A DNA stretch of 64,000 nucleotides, taken from the NCBI GenBank assembly GCA_015057705.1, contig SVDU01000004.1:186001-250000 (forward strand), given 5' to 3'. A model generated the notes under the pieces. It was not told the origin of the DNA. It saw only the letters and a list, made by a program, of their open reading frames with translations, and searched no databases. This stretch comes from Paenibacillaceae bacterium. GTDB lineage: Bacteria; Bacillota; Clostridia; Lachnospirales; Lachnospiraceae. Positions 16,108 through 25,308 of this stretch are shown here, one piece after another. Position 1 is the first letter of the stretch. The number at the start of each line of letters is the position of its first letter. The translations under genes were made by a program, and so were the position numbers.

Positions 16108-17133
16108 ATGAGTGACAGACCATTTGATTTATTAAGCCTGGGAGAATTGCTTTTACGTCTGTCTCCGGACGGAGTGGAAAGACTGGTCCGGGGAGATTCC
16201 TTTCAGAAACAGGTTGGTGGAGCAGAGTTAAACGTTGCGGTAGGAGCGGCTCTTTTAGGGCTTCATACCGGTGTGGTAACCCAGCTTCCAGCCAATGATA
16301 TGGGAAATTTTGTAAAGAACAAAGTGCGTTCCTATGGAATCAGTGATGATTATTTTGTTTATGATAACAGCTCCAATGCCAGACTTGGACTTTATTATTA
16401 CGAATATGGTGCATATCCGAGAAAACCCAAGGTAATTTACGACAGAAAGAACAGTTCTTTCTATAATATCAGTGAAGCCTCTTTTCCAGAGGACATGTAC
16501 AAAGCAACCACCTGCTTTCATACCACCGGCATTACCCTTGCTCTGTGTGAGAATACGAGAAAGACTGCCATTGATATGATACGCAAATTCAAAGAGAGCG
16601 GCACCATTATTTCTTTTGATGTAAATTTCCGCGGTAATTTATGGACAGGAGAGGAAGCAAGAGCCTGCATCGAGCAGATCCTTCCCTTTGTGGACATTTT
16701 CTTCTGTTCGGAAGATACAGCAAGGCTGACCTTCAAAAAAGAAGGAACAGCCAAAGAAATGATGAAGAGCTTTACAAAAGACTATCCCATTTCCATCGTG
16801 GCTTCTACGCAGAGAATCGTACATAGCCCGAAAAGCCATACGTTCGGTTCCATTATTTACGATGCTGCAAGAAACGAATATTATGAGGAAGAACCATACC
16901 ATAATATTGATGTTGTTGACCGGATTGGAAGCGGAGATGCTTATATAGCAGGTGCACTTTATGGCCTTTTAAGCACTGGCGGTGACTGCATGAAAGCAGT
17001 TCAGTACGGCAATGCCACTGCGGCTTTAAAGAACACCATACCAGGTGATCTTCCAACCTCTGATTTAAGTGAAGTGAATACTGTAATTCGGGAACATAAT
17101 GATAAGGGACCTCAAAGCGAGATGAGCAGGTAG
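16108..17133 (+). CDS. PfkB-family sugar kinase, KdgK paralogue
   Basis: This 341-residue kinase is clearly homologous to the neighbouring KdgK: both share GExxLRLS at the start, QVGGAELNVAVGAALLG, FDVNFRGNLW and VDRIGSGDAYIAGALYG near the end. I start it at ATG 16108, 10 bases after GGAGG (16093-16097), because an earlier in-frame ATG at 16069 lies inside the preceding terminator hairpin. The terminator implies its own promoter or readthrough. It may act on KDG, on another ketosugar, or as a second isozyme. Its divergence from KdgK argues against plain redundancy, but the substrate is not decidable here. Confidence 0.88.
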   Translation: MSDRPFDLLSLGELLLRLSPDGVERLVRGDSFQKQVGGAELNVAVGAALLGLHTGVVTQLPANDMGNFVKNKVRSYGISDDYFVYDNSSNARLGLYYYEYGAYPRKPKVIYDRKNSSFYNISEASFPEDMYKATTCFHTTGITLALCENTRKTAIDMIRKFKESGTIISFDVNFRGNLWTGEEARACIEQILPFVDIFFCSEDTARLTFKKEGTAKEMMKSFTKDYPISIVASTQRIVHSPKSHTFGSIIYDAARNEYYEEEPYHNIDVVDRIGSGDAYIAGALYGLLSTGGDCMKAVQYGNATAALKNTIPGDLPTSDLSEVNTVIREHNDKGPQSEMSR

Positions 17134-17150
17134 GTAAATAAGATCTTTTG

Positions 17151-17195
17151 ACAGGCGGAACAGGATAATGAAAATCCTGCTCCGCCTGATTTAAT
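17151..17195 (+). terminator. Terminator after second PfkB kinase
   Basis: CAGGCGGAACAGGAT (17152-17166) pairs with ATCCTGCTCCGCCTG (17174-17188) with one mismatch. The tail ATTTAATATT is T-poor but the stem is very stable. Confidence 0.7.
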
Positions 17196-17282
17196 ATTAT
17201 TGTATTCATCCTGTAATGAATTTAAACCTTTAAATAAAATAATAGAATTTATATGATATGAAAATAAAATTGTAATGCATAA

Positions 17283-17347
17283 TTGACAAAATAAAAATTA
17301 TATTATATAGTTAGATTAGTTAATATGTGTAACAAAAGTTCTATAAT
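17283..17347 (+). promoter_or_regulatory. Promoter region of the arabinoside ABC/GH127 operon
   Basis: Two candidates lie here: TTGACA (17283-17288) with TATAGT at 17 bases (17306-17311), and a TATAAT (17342-17347) with a weak -35. The second is attractive because a palindromic operator follows within 7 bases, the same geometry as in the uronate cluster. Confidence 0.5.
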
Positions 17348-17353
17348 TTACAA

Positions 17354-17367
17354 TTTAAACGTTTAAA
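17354..17367. promoter_or_regulatory. LacI-type operator, perfect palindrome
   Basis: TTTAAACGTTTAAA is a perfect 14-base palindrome with the central CG typical of LacI-family operators. A near copy lies at 17424-17437. The LacI regulator of this operon is the obvious candidate ligand. Confidence 0.7.
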
Positions 17368-17423
17368 CAACACTTATGCTGAAGGATTCTATATTATCTT
17401 TTAGCTATTCTTAAACATGGTAG

Positions 17424-17437
17424 TTTAAACGATTAAA
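17424..17437. promoter_or_regulatory. LacI-type operator, second copy
   Basis: TTTAAACGATTAAA differs from the upstream palindrome at one base. The centres are 70 bases apart, so both could be bound together with the DNA looped. It ends about 14 bases before the ribosome-binding site GGAGGG. Confidence 0.65.
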
Positions 17438-17464
17438 TAAAAAATAATCTGGAGGGAAAATTTT

Positions 17465-18733
17465 ATGAGAAGGAAGAAATTATGGGGATTACTTTTTCTG
17501 ACAGCGGCTGCAGTGGGAATGCTGGCCGGTTGCAGCACAAAGGGAGGAGAGACAGCCGGGGGTACAAAAAAAGACGGAGGTCAGAAGGTTACCATCGCTG
17601 TCTGGAATGAACCCAATAAGGATGAGGCGCTGAATATGTATGCCCAGGCAGAAAAGGCAACCGGGATTAAAGTGGAAGTAACGGTGATTCCGGAAAGCGA
17701 CTATTCTTCCAAGTTAAATCAGATGGTTTCCACAGGGGATAATTCTGCTGATATCTATGTGATCTGGGAGAATGATATTGCCAATTTTGCCAAGGCAAAA
17801 GGCATCATACCCATGGATGATTACCTGAAAAATTCAACCGTCAAAACAGAAGATTTTATTGACGCAGTTTCCGCACTGTCCGCCGGCCTTGGAGGTACAT
17901 ACGGTCTGCCGTGGTGTGCTGCGACTGAGCTCCTTTTCTATAATAAAGATATGTTTGATGCTGCCGGGATTTCTTATCCAGACAACAACTGGTCCTATGA
18001 GGATTATAAGTCCGCTGCAGAAAAGCTGACCCAAAAGGCGGCTGATGGTACAACAAAACAGTATGGCTGTACACTTCCCAATACCCAGACCTGGTGGGCG
18101 GGAATTGGCGGTGCAGGCGATCAGGTATATGACCCTTCCAAGGGCCAGATGGTCATTGGTGACGGAGCAATATCCTTTGTCTCAGACGTGGCTGCTATGG
18201 CCAAAAACGGGGTGATGCCGGAACCATCTTCCGATACGGCAGATTTATTTGCTTCTGGTAAGGCGGCTATGAGCTGGCAGGGAAGCTGGAATATCGGAAC
18301 TTATGGAAGCAGCCTTCCCTTTCAGTGGGATATTGCTACCATACCTACAGATAAGGTAAAATACAACACCCTTCATACCGGCTTTTACAGCATTAACGCA
18401 AAAAGTAAGAACCAGGATGCCGCATTTAAGGTAATTGAATATCTGATGGGAGAAGAGGGGCAGACCATTAATTCTAAGTCCAGCGGCAATCCATCTGCTG
18501 TCAAATCCATTGCTGAAAAAGGTGCATGGAAGGTGGAAAGTGCCACTACCATTAAAAACTGGGATGCAATGACCGATTCGTTAAAAGCTGGTGTATTTGG
18601 ATACACCTGTCTTCCTTCCGGAGTTACCAACAATGCAGTCAGCGAATTTAACGCGGCAGTACTTGGCCAGAAGACACCCGAAGAAGCTGTAAAAAAAGCC
18701 GATGCCTATGCCCGGGAAACCATTGGCTACTAA
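17465..18733 (+). CDS. Sugar ABC transporter substrate-binding lipoprotein
   Basis: This 422-residue family-1 extracellular solute-binding protein has lipobox LAGC (Cys23), a Gly/Lys-rich tether and a typical fold start, KVTIAVWNEPNKDEALNMYAQ. It also has segments such as YGLPWCAATELLFYNKDMFDAAG and KAAMSWQGSWN, characteristic of oligosaccharide importers (MalE/UgpB type). It is the first gene of an operon with two permeases, a LacI regulator and a GH127 enzyme, so arabino-oligosaccharides are the likely ligands (inference). Confidence 0.92.
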   Translation: MRRKKLWGLLFLTAAAVGMLAGCSTKGGETAGGTKKDGGQKVTIAVWNEPNKDEALNMYAQAEKATGIKVEVTVIPESDYSSKLNQMVSTGDNSADIYVIWENDIANFAKAKGIIPMDDYLKNSTVKTEDFIDAVSALSAGLGGTYGLPWCAATELLFYNKDMFDAAGISYPDNNWSYEDYKSAAEKLTQKAADGTTKQYGCTLPNTQTWWAGIGGAGDQVYDPSKGQMVIGDGAISFVSDVAAMAKNGVMPEPSSDTADLFASGKAAMSWQGSWNIGTYGSSLPFQWDIATIPTDKVKYNTLHTGFYSINAKSKNQDAAFKVIEYLMGEEGQTINSKSSGNPSAVKSIAEKGAWKVESATTIKNWDAMTDSLKAGVFGYTCLPSGVTNNAVSEFNAAVLGQKTPEEAVKKADAYARETIGY

Positions 18734-18756
18734 AAGGTAAGCTGGAAGGAAAGTGA

Positions 18757-19686
18757 ATGATAATGGAAAAAGAAAGCAGTAAGACGGCGAAGAAGAAAAA
18801 GCTTATGAATCATTTGACAGCCTATGCTTTTTGCGCTCCGTGGATGATAGGATTTGTATGCTTCACCCTGTTTCCCATTGCCTTTTTATTTGCTGTCAGT
18901 CTGACAAACCGGAAACTGAGTGGTGTTTCCCAGTTCATAGGCCTGGCTAATTATGTAACGATGTTTCAAAGTGCCACGTTTTGGAATTCCATTCGTGTAA
19001 CCTTGTTTTTCACAATTGTTATGATGGTCGTAACTACTGTATGGGCTGTAGTTATGGCGCTGCTGTTAAATTACAGGCAAAAGCTCAATGGTCTCTTTCA
19101 GTTTTGTTATTTTCTACCGTCGGTTATCCCGACGGTAGCACTTGCCTATACGTTCCGAACCATATTCGGTAAGGAAGCAGGGCTTTTAAATGGGATTATT
19201 TCTGCATTAACGGGTAAGAATGTGATGATTAACTGGCTGTACGACAGCCGTACCGTCTATCTGGCTCTGTTTTTTATCACCCTGTTTACGTACAACACAG
19301 GACAAATGATGCTGATATTCCGATCTGGTTTAAATGATGTGCCCAGAGAGCTTTATGAGGCATGTGAAATTGACGGAGCCAGTCCGCTAAAAAAATTCTT
19401 TCGGATTACCCTTCCCATGATATCACCCATTATCCTGTTTAATGCGGTTATGGGTTGTATCAGTGCATTGAATGGCTCATTTGCTCTTTTATATCCACTG
19501 ACTGGAGAAAATGGTGATCCAAACGGAATGTCACAGGTACTCAGCCTTCTGATCTATAAAGAAGCGTTCAGCAATATGAAGGTAGGCTATGCCTGTGCCA
19601 TGTCTGTCATACTTTTTCTGATTGCGTGTTGTTTTGGCATCGGTATATTTGCAATCTCAAAAAAGATTGTTTACTATGAAAATTAA
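18757..19686 (+). CDS. Sugar ABC transporter permease (MalF type)
   Basis: The 309-residue membrane protein has about six helices and the inner-membrane-component EAA loop, read here as YEACEIDGASPLKKFFRITLP (about 207-227), which contacts the ATPase. It starts at ATG 18757, 6 bases after GGAAGGA; a second ATG two codons later is possible. It lies between the binding protein and the second permease genes. No ATPase gene follows, so a shared MsmK-type ATPase encoded elsewhere is expected. Confidence 0.92.
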   Translation: MIMEKESSKTAKKKKLMNHLTAYAFCAPWMIGFVCFTLFPIAFLFAVSLTNRKLSGVSQFIGLANYVTMFQSATFWNSIRVTLFFTIVMMVVTTVWAVVMALLLNYRQKLNGLFQFCYFLPSVIPTVALAYTFRTIFGKEAGLLNGIISALTGKNVMINWLYDSRTVYLALFFITLFTYNTGQMMLIFRSGLNDVPRELYEACEIDGASPLKKFFRITLPMISPIILFNAVMGCISALNGSFALLYPLTGENGDPNGMSQVLSLLIYKEAFSNMKVGYACAMSVILFLIACCFGIGIFAISKKIVYYEN

Positions 19687-19698
19687 AGGGGGAGAGAC

Positions 19699-20550
19699 AT
19701 GAAATCAGCAAAAACGAAAAAAAGAACCAGCCGGATTCTGGTTTTTATGATGAAAATTCTGGTCGGAATAATCATGTTTTCTCCGATCATCTGGGTTCTC
19801 ACCGGTTCTTTTAAGACCTTAACAGAGTTTACTTCATCATCTGGTATTTTCCCCCAAAAAGGGACCTTAGAAAACTATAAGTATATTTTTTATCACTCCA
19901 ACTATGTGCTTTATGTCAGAAACACAGTTCTTCTGATGGCGGGAACCACGGCGGGAACTTTAATTTCCTCCTCACTGGTTGCCTATCCTCTGGCCAGAAT
20001 GGAGTTTCCCGGGAAAAATCTGATTTTTTCCCTGATCGTGGGAACAATGATGATTCCCAATATCGCACTCATTGTTCCCCAGTATATCATGTTTGGAAAA
20101 GTTGGCTGGCTGGATTCCCTGTTTCCCATGATTGTACCTGCATTTTTTGCCTATCCCTATAACGTATTTTTGTTCCGGCAGTTTTTCCGTTCTATCCCGA
20201 AGGAACTGGATGAGGCTGCTACCATGGATGGCTGCAGCAGAATCGGTATCTTTTTCCGGGTGCTGATACCTTTATCAAAGTCAACCTTTACCACAATTGG
20301 GGTGTTATCCTGCGTCTTCTGGTGGAATGAACTGACCCAGCCGGTTTTTTACATAAACAGTGATAAATGGAGGACTCTGACCATTGCACTTATGACTACA
20401 TTTATGTATACTTCAGGTAATGCGTTTGTAATCAACTGGCCTTCCATAATGGCTGCTTCCACGCTCATGATTCTGCCTCCTATGCTGCTTTATCTGTTTG
20501 GATCCAGATTTTTGGTGGAAGGAATTAAAACGTCCGGGCTGAAGGGCTAA
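19699..20550 (+). CDS. Sugar ABC transporter permease (MalG type)
   Basis: This 283-residue permease forms the second half of the importer channel. It has six predicted helices, a typical N-terminal segment SPIIWVLTGSFKT, and the EAA loop read as DEAATMDGCSRIGIFFRVLIP (about 174-194). It follows the first permease by 12 bases behind a GGGGGAG ribosome-binding site and precedes the operon's LacI gene by 32 bases. Confidence 0.92.
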   Translation: MKSAKTKKRTSRILVFMMKILVGIIMFSPIIWVLTGSFKTLTEFTSSSGIFPQKGTLENYKYIFYHSNYVLYVRNTVLLMAGTTAGTLISSSLVAYPLARMEFPGKNLIFSLIVGTMMIPNIALIVPQYIMFGKVGWLDSLFPMIVPAFFAYPYNVFLFRQFFRSIPKELDEAATMDGCSRIGIFFRVLIPLSKSTFTTIGVLSCVFWWNELTQPVFYINSDKWRTLTIALMTTFMYTSGNAFVINWPSIMAASTLMILPPMLLYLFGSRFLVEGIKTSGLKG

Positions 20551-20582
20551 ACAGGGAAAAGGAAAGAGAGAGTAGAGAATAC

Positions 20583-21626
20583 ATGACACTAAAGGAAATT
20601 GCATCAATGGCAGGAGTTTCCGTGGCAACGGTATCGTATGTTTTAAATAATACGGCACAGGTCAGTGATGAAACCAGAAAAAAGGTAGAGAAGATTATCA
20701 AGGAAACCGGTTATCGGTCCAATATCCTGGCAAAGAGCTTAAGAAGGAATGAATCCTTTCTGGTAGGAGTGATTGTAGAGGATGTAACAGTATGGCATAC
20801 GGCTTATATTATTGACGGAATCAATGAGATTGCAGAAGCAAGAGGCTATAACACCATACTGAGCAATTTAAGGCTGTTAAATAAAATTGAATCCCAGTTT
20901 GATCACATTTCCAACTATCAGAAGGATATTGATAAGGCACTGGATGTAATGATCGGAATGCAGGTGGACGGCATTATTTATGTAGGAATGCATGACCGGA
21001 AAATCAGTCATATCCTGGGCAATATTAAAAAACCGGTGGTTTACTGTTACTGTTACACAGACGGAGAAGGATCATCGGTTCGCTATAGCAATGAAAAGAC
21101 AGTTTATCATATGACAAAAATGCTCATTGAAAACGGACATAGAGAGTTTGGGGTTATTAATGGATTAAAGGAGTCAGAACCCGCCGCATTAAGATACAAT
21201 GGGTTTTTAAAAGCTTTAAACGAGGCCGGTATTACCATGAAAGAGGAGAATATAACCTGTGGGAACTGGAAGTACCGGGAAGGAAAAGAAGCTGCGAAAA
21301 AACTATTGAATAAAAGCGGTCACCCCACGGCTATTGTGGCAATGAATGATGATATGGCAGTGGGTGTCTGTGATGCAGCAAGAGAGCTGGGACTGAAGGT
21401 ACCTGATGATGTTTCTGTAACAGGCTTTGACAATTCCGATATTATTCAATACGTAACGCCAAGGATTACAACCGTGGAACGGCCATTGCAGGAGATGGGC
21501 TACCGCGCTATGGAGCTGCTGCTTGAAAATGTAAGCGGAGTCAGCGTTGGAGATGTGAGCATCACACTTCCCTGTACTCTGATTGAAGGGGAGTCGGTAA
21601 AAAAACTGAATCAGGAAAATAGATAG
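20583..21626 (+). CDS. LacI-family regulator of the arabinoside operon
   Basis: The 347-residue protein starts with a canonical LacI helix-turn-helix (LKEIASMAGVSVATVSYVLNN) and hinge (LAKSLRRN). The effector-binding domain contains FGVINGLKESEPAALRYNGFL, AMNDDMAVGV and VTGFDNSDI. It lies inside the transporter/GH127 operon, and two TTTAAACG-type palindromes lie in the operon's control region. Repression relieved by an arabinose-containing sugar is the simplest model (inference). Confidence 0.9.
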   Translation: MTLKEIASMAGVSVATVSYVLNNTAQVSDETRKKVEKIIKETGYRSNILAKSLRRNESFLVGVIVEDVTVWHTAYIIDGINEIAEARGYNTILSNLRLLNKIESQFDHISNYQKDIDKALDVMIGMQVDGIIYVGMHDRKISHILGNIKKPVVYCYCYTDGEGSSVRYSNEKTVYHMTKMLIENGHREFGVINGLKESEPAALRYNGFLKALNEAGITMKEENITCGNWKYREGKEAAKKLLNKSGHPTAIVAMNDDMAVGVCDAARELGLKVPDDVSVTGFDNSDIIQYVTPRITTVERPLQEMGYRAMELLLENVSGVSVGDVSITLPCTLIEGESVKKLNQENR

Positions 21627-21640
21627 AGCGAGGAAAAGGT

Positions 21641-23587
21641 ATGGTGGGAAATAAACTGACAGGTGCAGATTTAAAACATGTTACAATTCAGGATGCATTC
21701 TGGGGTAAATATATAGATCTGGTGGATGAGGTAATTCTGCCATTTCAATGGGACCTGATTAATGACCGGGTTGAAGGAGCGGAAAAAAGCTACTGCATCA
21801 GGAATTTCCGTATTGCAGCCAGGAAGGAGACAGGAGAGCATAAGGGCATGGTGTTTCAGGATACCGATGCAGCAAAATGGCTGGAGGCAGTTGCCTGTTC
21901 CCTCAATAAAAACAGAAATGAGAATCTTGAAGAAGCGGCGGATCAGGCCATTGATCTGATTGCAGCTGCCCAGTGCGAGGATGGATACTTAAACACTTAT
22001 TATACAATTACGGGAAATAAAAGATGGTCTGACTTATTTGAAGGACATGAGCTTTATACAGCTGGTCATATGATTGAAGCAGCAGTCGCATATTATCAGG
22101 CCACCGGGAAAAGAAAGTTTCTCGATGTAATGTGTAAATTTGCAGATCATCTCTGCCTTGTTTTTGGACCGGAGGAAGGAAAAATTCATGGCTATCCGGG
22201 ACATCCGGAAGTAGAGCTGGCACTGGTGAAATTATACCGGGTGACGGAAAAGAGAAATTATCTCTGGCTTGCCGATTATTTTGTAAGAACAAGAGGAGAG
22301 AAGCCCTGCTATTTCTTAAATGAGGACTGTATCAAGAACGGAAATTATATATTTCCTGAATTTAAAGATTTTGATCTGGATTATAATCAGTCCCATATGC
22401 CTTTGAAGGAACAGGAGACAGCAGAAGGTCATTGTGTCCGGGCTGTTTATCTTTACAGTGCAATGGCAGACCTGGCTTATGAATATCAGGACGGAGCCCT
22501 TACCAGCCAGTGTGAAACGCTGTGGGAAAATATTGTGAACAGGCGGATGTACATAACCGGCAGCATTGGATCAGCCGCCTATGGCGAACGGTTTACAGCA
22601 GACTATGACCTTCCCAATGATACCAATTATTCAGAATCCTGTGCGACGGTAGGTCTTGCCATGTTCTCTAACCGGATGTTTCATCTCACCAGAGATGGAA
22701 AATACATGGACATCGTGGAGAAAGCCCTATATAATACCCTTCTTGCAGGAATCGCCATGGATGGAACACATTTCTTCTACGTAAATCCACTGGAGGTGGT
22801 GCCTGAGGTGGCGAAAAAAAATCCCACATACCGGCATATAAAAACCACCAGACAGCTTTGGTTCGGAGTGGCATGCTGTCCGCCCAATATTGCCAGAACC
22901 CTTGCTTCCCTTGGTAATTACATATACGCTTCAGATGAGTGTACGATCTACGTCAATCTTTTTATACGAAGCAGAGTGGAATGTCAGCTCTCCGGAGTAA
23001 GCATCTGTGTAAGTCAGGAATGCAATTTTCCTGAAAATGGAACGGTCACTCTTTCCATAAATCCGGAAAAACCAGGAAGCCAGTTTACCCTTGCTGTGCG
23101 TATTCCTTCTTACTGCAAGGGATCGGTAATTAAAATCAATGGAAAAGAAGAGACTGGAACCCTGGAAAAAGGGTATCTTTATTTAAAACGAATTTGGGAA
23201 ATGGGTGATGAGGTTGTTATGGAACTGAATGTCCCGTTCCGATACGTCAGATCCAATCCCAGGGTTCGCCATAATATAGGAAAAGTAAGTCTTATGAAGG
23301 GACCGGTGGTTTATTGCCTGGAAGAGGCGGATAATGGAAAATATCTATCCGGGGCGGTTATCGATACCAGCGTAGAGCCAAAGGAAGAATTTGACCACCA
23401 GCTTTTAAGAGGTACCCTGTGCGCCAGATTACAGGGAAGCCGTATTGATTATGAAAAGGCAGGAGATTCTCTATATGGGGAAGAAAAGCCGGTTTATAAA
23501 AAATCAGAGTTGAAAGCAATTCCTTACTTTTGCTGGAACAACCGGGGAGAGGGAGAGATGACTGTCTGGATGAGAGAAAAGGAATAG
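21641..23587 (+). CDS. Glycoside hydrolase family 127, probable beta-L-arabinofuranosidase
   Basis: The 648-residue protein has the (alpha/alpha)6-barrel plus beta-sandwich layout of GH127 (former DUF1680). Glu332 and Cys334 in ESCATVGLAMF and the pair Cys412-Cys413 in CCPPNIART match, at almost the same spacing, the zinc-binding Glu338, Cys340, Cys417 and Cys418 described for HypBA1 of Bifidobacterium longum, in which one Cys is the nucleophile. No signal peptide is present, so it acts in the cytosol on imported oligosaccharides. It ends the operon 53 bases or less before a strong terminator. Family is certain; exact linkage specificity is not. Confidence 0.92.
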   Translation: MVGNKLTGADLKHVTIQDAFWGKYIDLVDEVILPFQWDLINDRVEGAEKSYCIRNFRIAARKETGEHKGMVFQDTDAAKWLEAVACSLNKNRNENLEEAADQAIDLIAAAQCEDGYLNTYYTITGNKRWSDLFEGHELYTAGHMIEAAVAYYQATGKRKFLDVMCKFADHLCLVFGPEEGKIHGYPGHPEVELALVKLYRVTEKRNYLWLADYFVRTRGEKPCYFLNEDCIKNGNYIFPEFKDFDLDYNQSHMPLKEQETAEGHCVRAVYLYSAMADLAYEYQDGALTSQCETLWENIVNRRMYITGSIGSAAYGERFTADYDLPNDTNYSESCATVGLAMFSNRMFHLTRDGKYMDIVEKALYNTLLAGIAMDGTHFFYVNPLEVVPEVAKKNPTYRHIKTTRQLWFGVACCPPNIARTLASLGNYIYASDECTIYVNLFIRSRVECQLSGVSICVSQECNFPENGTVTLSINPEKPGSQFTLAVRIPSYCKGSVIKINGKEETGTLEKGYLYLKRIWEMGDEVVMELNVPFRYVRSNPRVRHNIGKVSLMKGPVVYCLEEADNGKYLSGAVIDTSVEPKEEFDHQLLRGTLCARLQGSRIDYEKAGDSLYGEEKPVYKKSELKAIPYFCWNNRGEGEMTVWMREKE

Positions 23588-23589
23588 AA

Positions 23590-23633
23590 GAAAGCCTGGA
23601 TCACTTTAGTTGACTGATCCAGGCTTTCTTTTT
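23590..23633. terminator. Terminator between convergent GH127 and trpZ-like genes
   Basis: GAAAGCCTGGATCA (23590-23603) pairs perfectly with TGATCCAGGCTTTC (23615-23628), followed on the plus strand by TTTTTA. It also sits directly after the stop of the minus-strand gene, so it may serve both. Confidence 0.88.
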
Positions 23634-24405
23634 AGTTTCCGCATTCCACGCTGATTTCATTAAACTTCTCAAGAATAAAGTTAATATCCAGGCCATTTTT
23701 TTCTTCATCTGCGCAGTCCACAACTGCATTGCCCTGATGCATCATCAGAAGCCTGTTTCCGTAATCCACTGCGTAGCGCAGGTTATGGGTTACCATGATG
23801 GTTGTCAGCTGTTTCTCTTTCACGATCTTATCGGTCAGCTGCATGATAATCTCAGCCGTTTTCGGGTCAAGTGCTGCTGTGTGTTCATCAAGAATCAAAA
23901 ACTCGATGGGAGTCATGGTTGACATTAAAAGTGCCATGGCCTGTCTCTGACCTCCGGATAAAACTCCTACCTTTACGTGAAGCTTGTCTTCCAGTCCAAG
24001 ACCTAATGTATGAAGCTGCTCTTTGTAATAACCAATCCGCTGCTTATTGGTTCCGGGAAGTAAATTAAAGGGTTTTCCTTTCGTATCAGCCAGTGCCATA
24101 TTTTCCAGAATGGTCATATTCGGGCAGGTTCCCATGGCGGGGTTCTGATAGACTCTGCCGATGCGCCGCTGGCGGCGGTATTCGGGCATGCTGGTGATAT
24201 CGGTGCCGTTAATGAGTATGGATCCGCTGTCCAAAGGAATGCTGCCGCAGATCAGATTTAAAAGAGAAGTCTTTCCAGATCCGTTGCTACCCACTACAGA
24301 AACAAACTGCTGATCCTTTATGGTTAATCCAAAATTGTGGAACAGACACATTTCATTGACAGTTCCGTGGTTGTAATATTTATTTATGTTTTTCAGTTCA
24401 ATCAT
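23632..24405 (-). CDS. trpZ: ABC transporter ATPase (TrpZ-like)
   Basis: The 257-residue ATPase has Walker A GSNGSGKTSLLN (about residues 39-50), signature LSGGQRQAM, Walker B FLILDEHTAALDP and the switch His in MVTHNLRYAVD. It is the last gene of a minus-strand three-gene unit and overlaps the permease gene by 4 bases (ATGA). The permease and binding-protein types match the TrpXYZ family, and the unit lies behind a tryptophan T-box. Tryptophan, or a precursor or analogue, is therefore the likely substrate; that is inferred from regulation. Confidence 0.88.
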   Translation of the reverse strand: MIELKNINKYYNHGTVNEMCLFHNFGLTIKDQQFVSVVGSNGSGKTSLLNLICGSIPLDSGSILINGTDITSMPEYRRQRRIGRVYQNPAMGTCPNMTILENMALADTKGKPFNLLPGTNKQRIGYYKEQLHTLGLGLEDKLHVKVGVLSGGQRQAMALLMSTMTPIEFLILDEHTAALDPKTAEIIMQLTDKIVKEKQLTTIMVTHNLRYAVDYGNRLLMMHQGNAVVDCADEEKNGLDINFILEKFNEISVECGN

Positions 24406-25280
24406 GCTTTCACCTTCTTTTCCCTGCCGTTGCTCAGTACCAGAATGGCTAAGAACAGAACTGATGTGATCAGTTTTAAGTCTGAAGCTTCCATTCCTAA
24501 GAAAATTGCAAAAGATACGCAGGCTTTATAAATGATAGAGCCTATAATGACAGCAGTGGTTGATTTAACAAATCCGATCCGCTTAAAAAGCTTTGTACCG
24601 ATAATGACATTGGCAAGCCCGATGACGATGGTTCCGGTTCCCATGCTGATTTCAAAGAAGCCTTTTTGCTGACAGTATACAGAACCTGCCAGAGCTGCCA
24701 GGCCATTGGCAATTGCCAGGCCCACAATTTTAACCATCCCTCTGTCTTTCGCCAGGGAAGTAACAAGTGTTTCGTTATCACCAACTGCCCTTAACAGATA
24801 TCCGGAGCGGGTTTTTAAGTACTGGTCTAAAATAAATTTTACAACGAAAACGATAACTGCCAGAATCACAACCACAGAAACGCCGCTTAGTGACGCTGGA
24901 AACAGCCTGTTAACCAGGCTGTTTTCAAAAATGGTGCTCACATTGAAAAATGGAACATTGGCTTTTCCCGCAACTCTTAAATTAACGGAGTACAAAGCAG
25001 TCATGACAATAATACCAGACAAAAGATCCCGCACTTTTAATTTTACATGGATAAAACCTGTGATGCACCCGGCCAGAGCTCCAATGGCAAATGCGATAAA
25101 CAGGGTTGCCAGAGGATTTATACCGGCTAATATAAGTGTAACGGTAACAGCGCCTCCAAGGGGAAACGTGCCATCAACGGAAAGATCCGGAAAATCCAGA
25201 ATCTTATAGGTGATGTATACGCCCAGCGCCATAATGGCATAAACCAGACCTTCTTCCAAAACGCCAAGTATAATTGACAT
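24402..25280 (-). CDS. trpY: ABC transporter permease (TrpY-like)
   Basis: This 292-residue permease belongs to the branched-chain/ribose-type permease superfamily (BPD_transp_2), with about eight helices. It has the characteristic ITYKILDFPDLSVDGTFPLGGAV (about 23-45) and GNETLVTSLAKDRG-like cytoplasmic loop (here VGDNETLVTSLAKDRGM). It lies between the binding protein (28 bases upstream) and the ATPase (4-base overlap). Such permeases pair with PF04392-type binding proteins, as found here. Confidence 0.9.
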   Translation of the reverse strand: MSIILGVLEEGLVYAIMALGVYITYKILDFPDLSVDGTFPLGGAVTVTLILAGINPLATLFIAFAIGALAGCITGFIHVKLKVRDLLSGIIVMTALYSVNLRVAGKANVPFFNVSTIFENSLVNRLFPASLSGVSVVVILAVIVFVVKFILDQYLKTRSGYLLRAVGDNETLVTSLAKDRGMVKIVGLAIANGLAALAGSVYCQQKGFFEISMGTGTIVIGLANVIIGTKLFKRIGFVKSTTAVIIGSIIYKACVSFAIFLGMEASDLKLITSVLFLAILVLSNGREKKVKA

Positions 25281-25308
25281 GATTTAACTTCCTCCACTCA
25301 GTTTCTTC

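Noticed and set aside
24706-25209. 167-aa plus-strand open frame
   Set aside because: It lies wholly inside the antisense of the trpY-like permease gene, has no ribosome-binding site and reads as Thr/Ile-rich antisense sequence.
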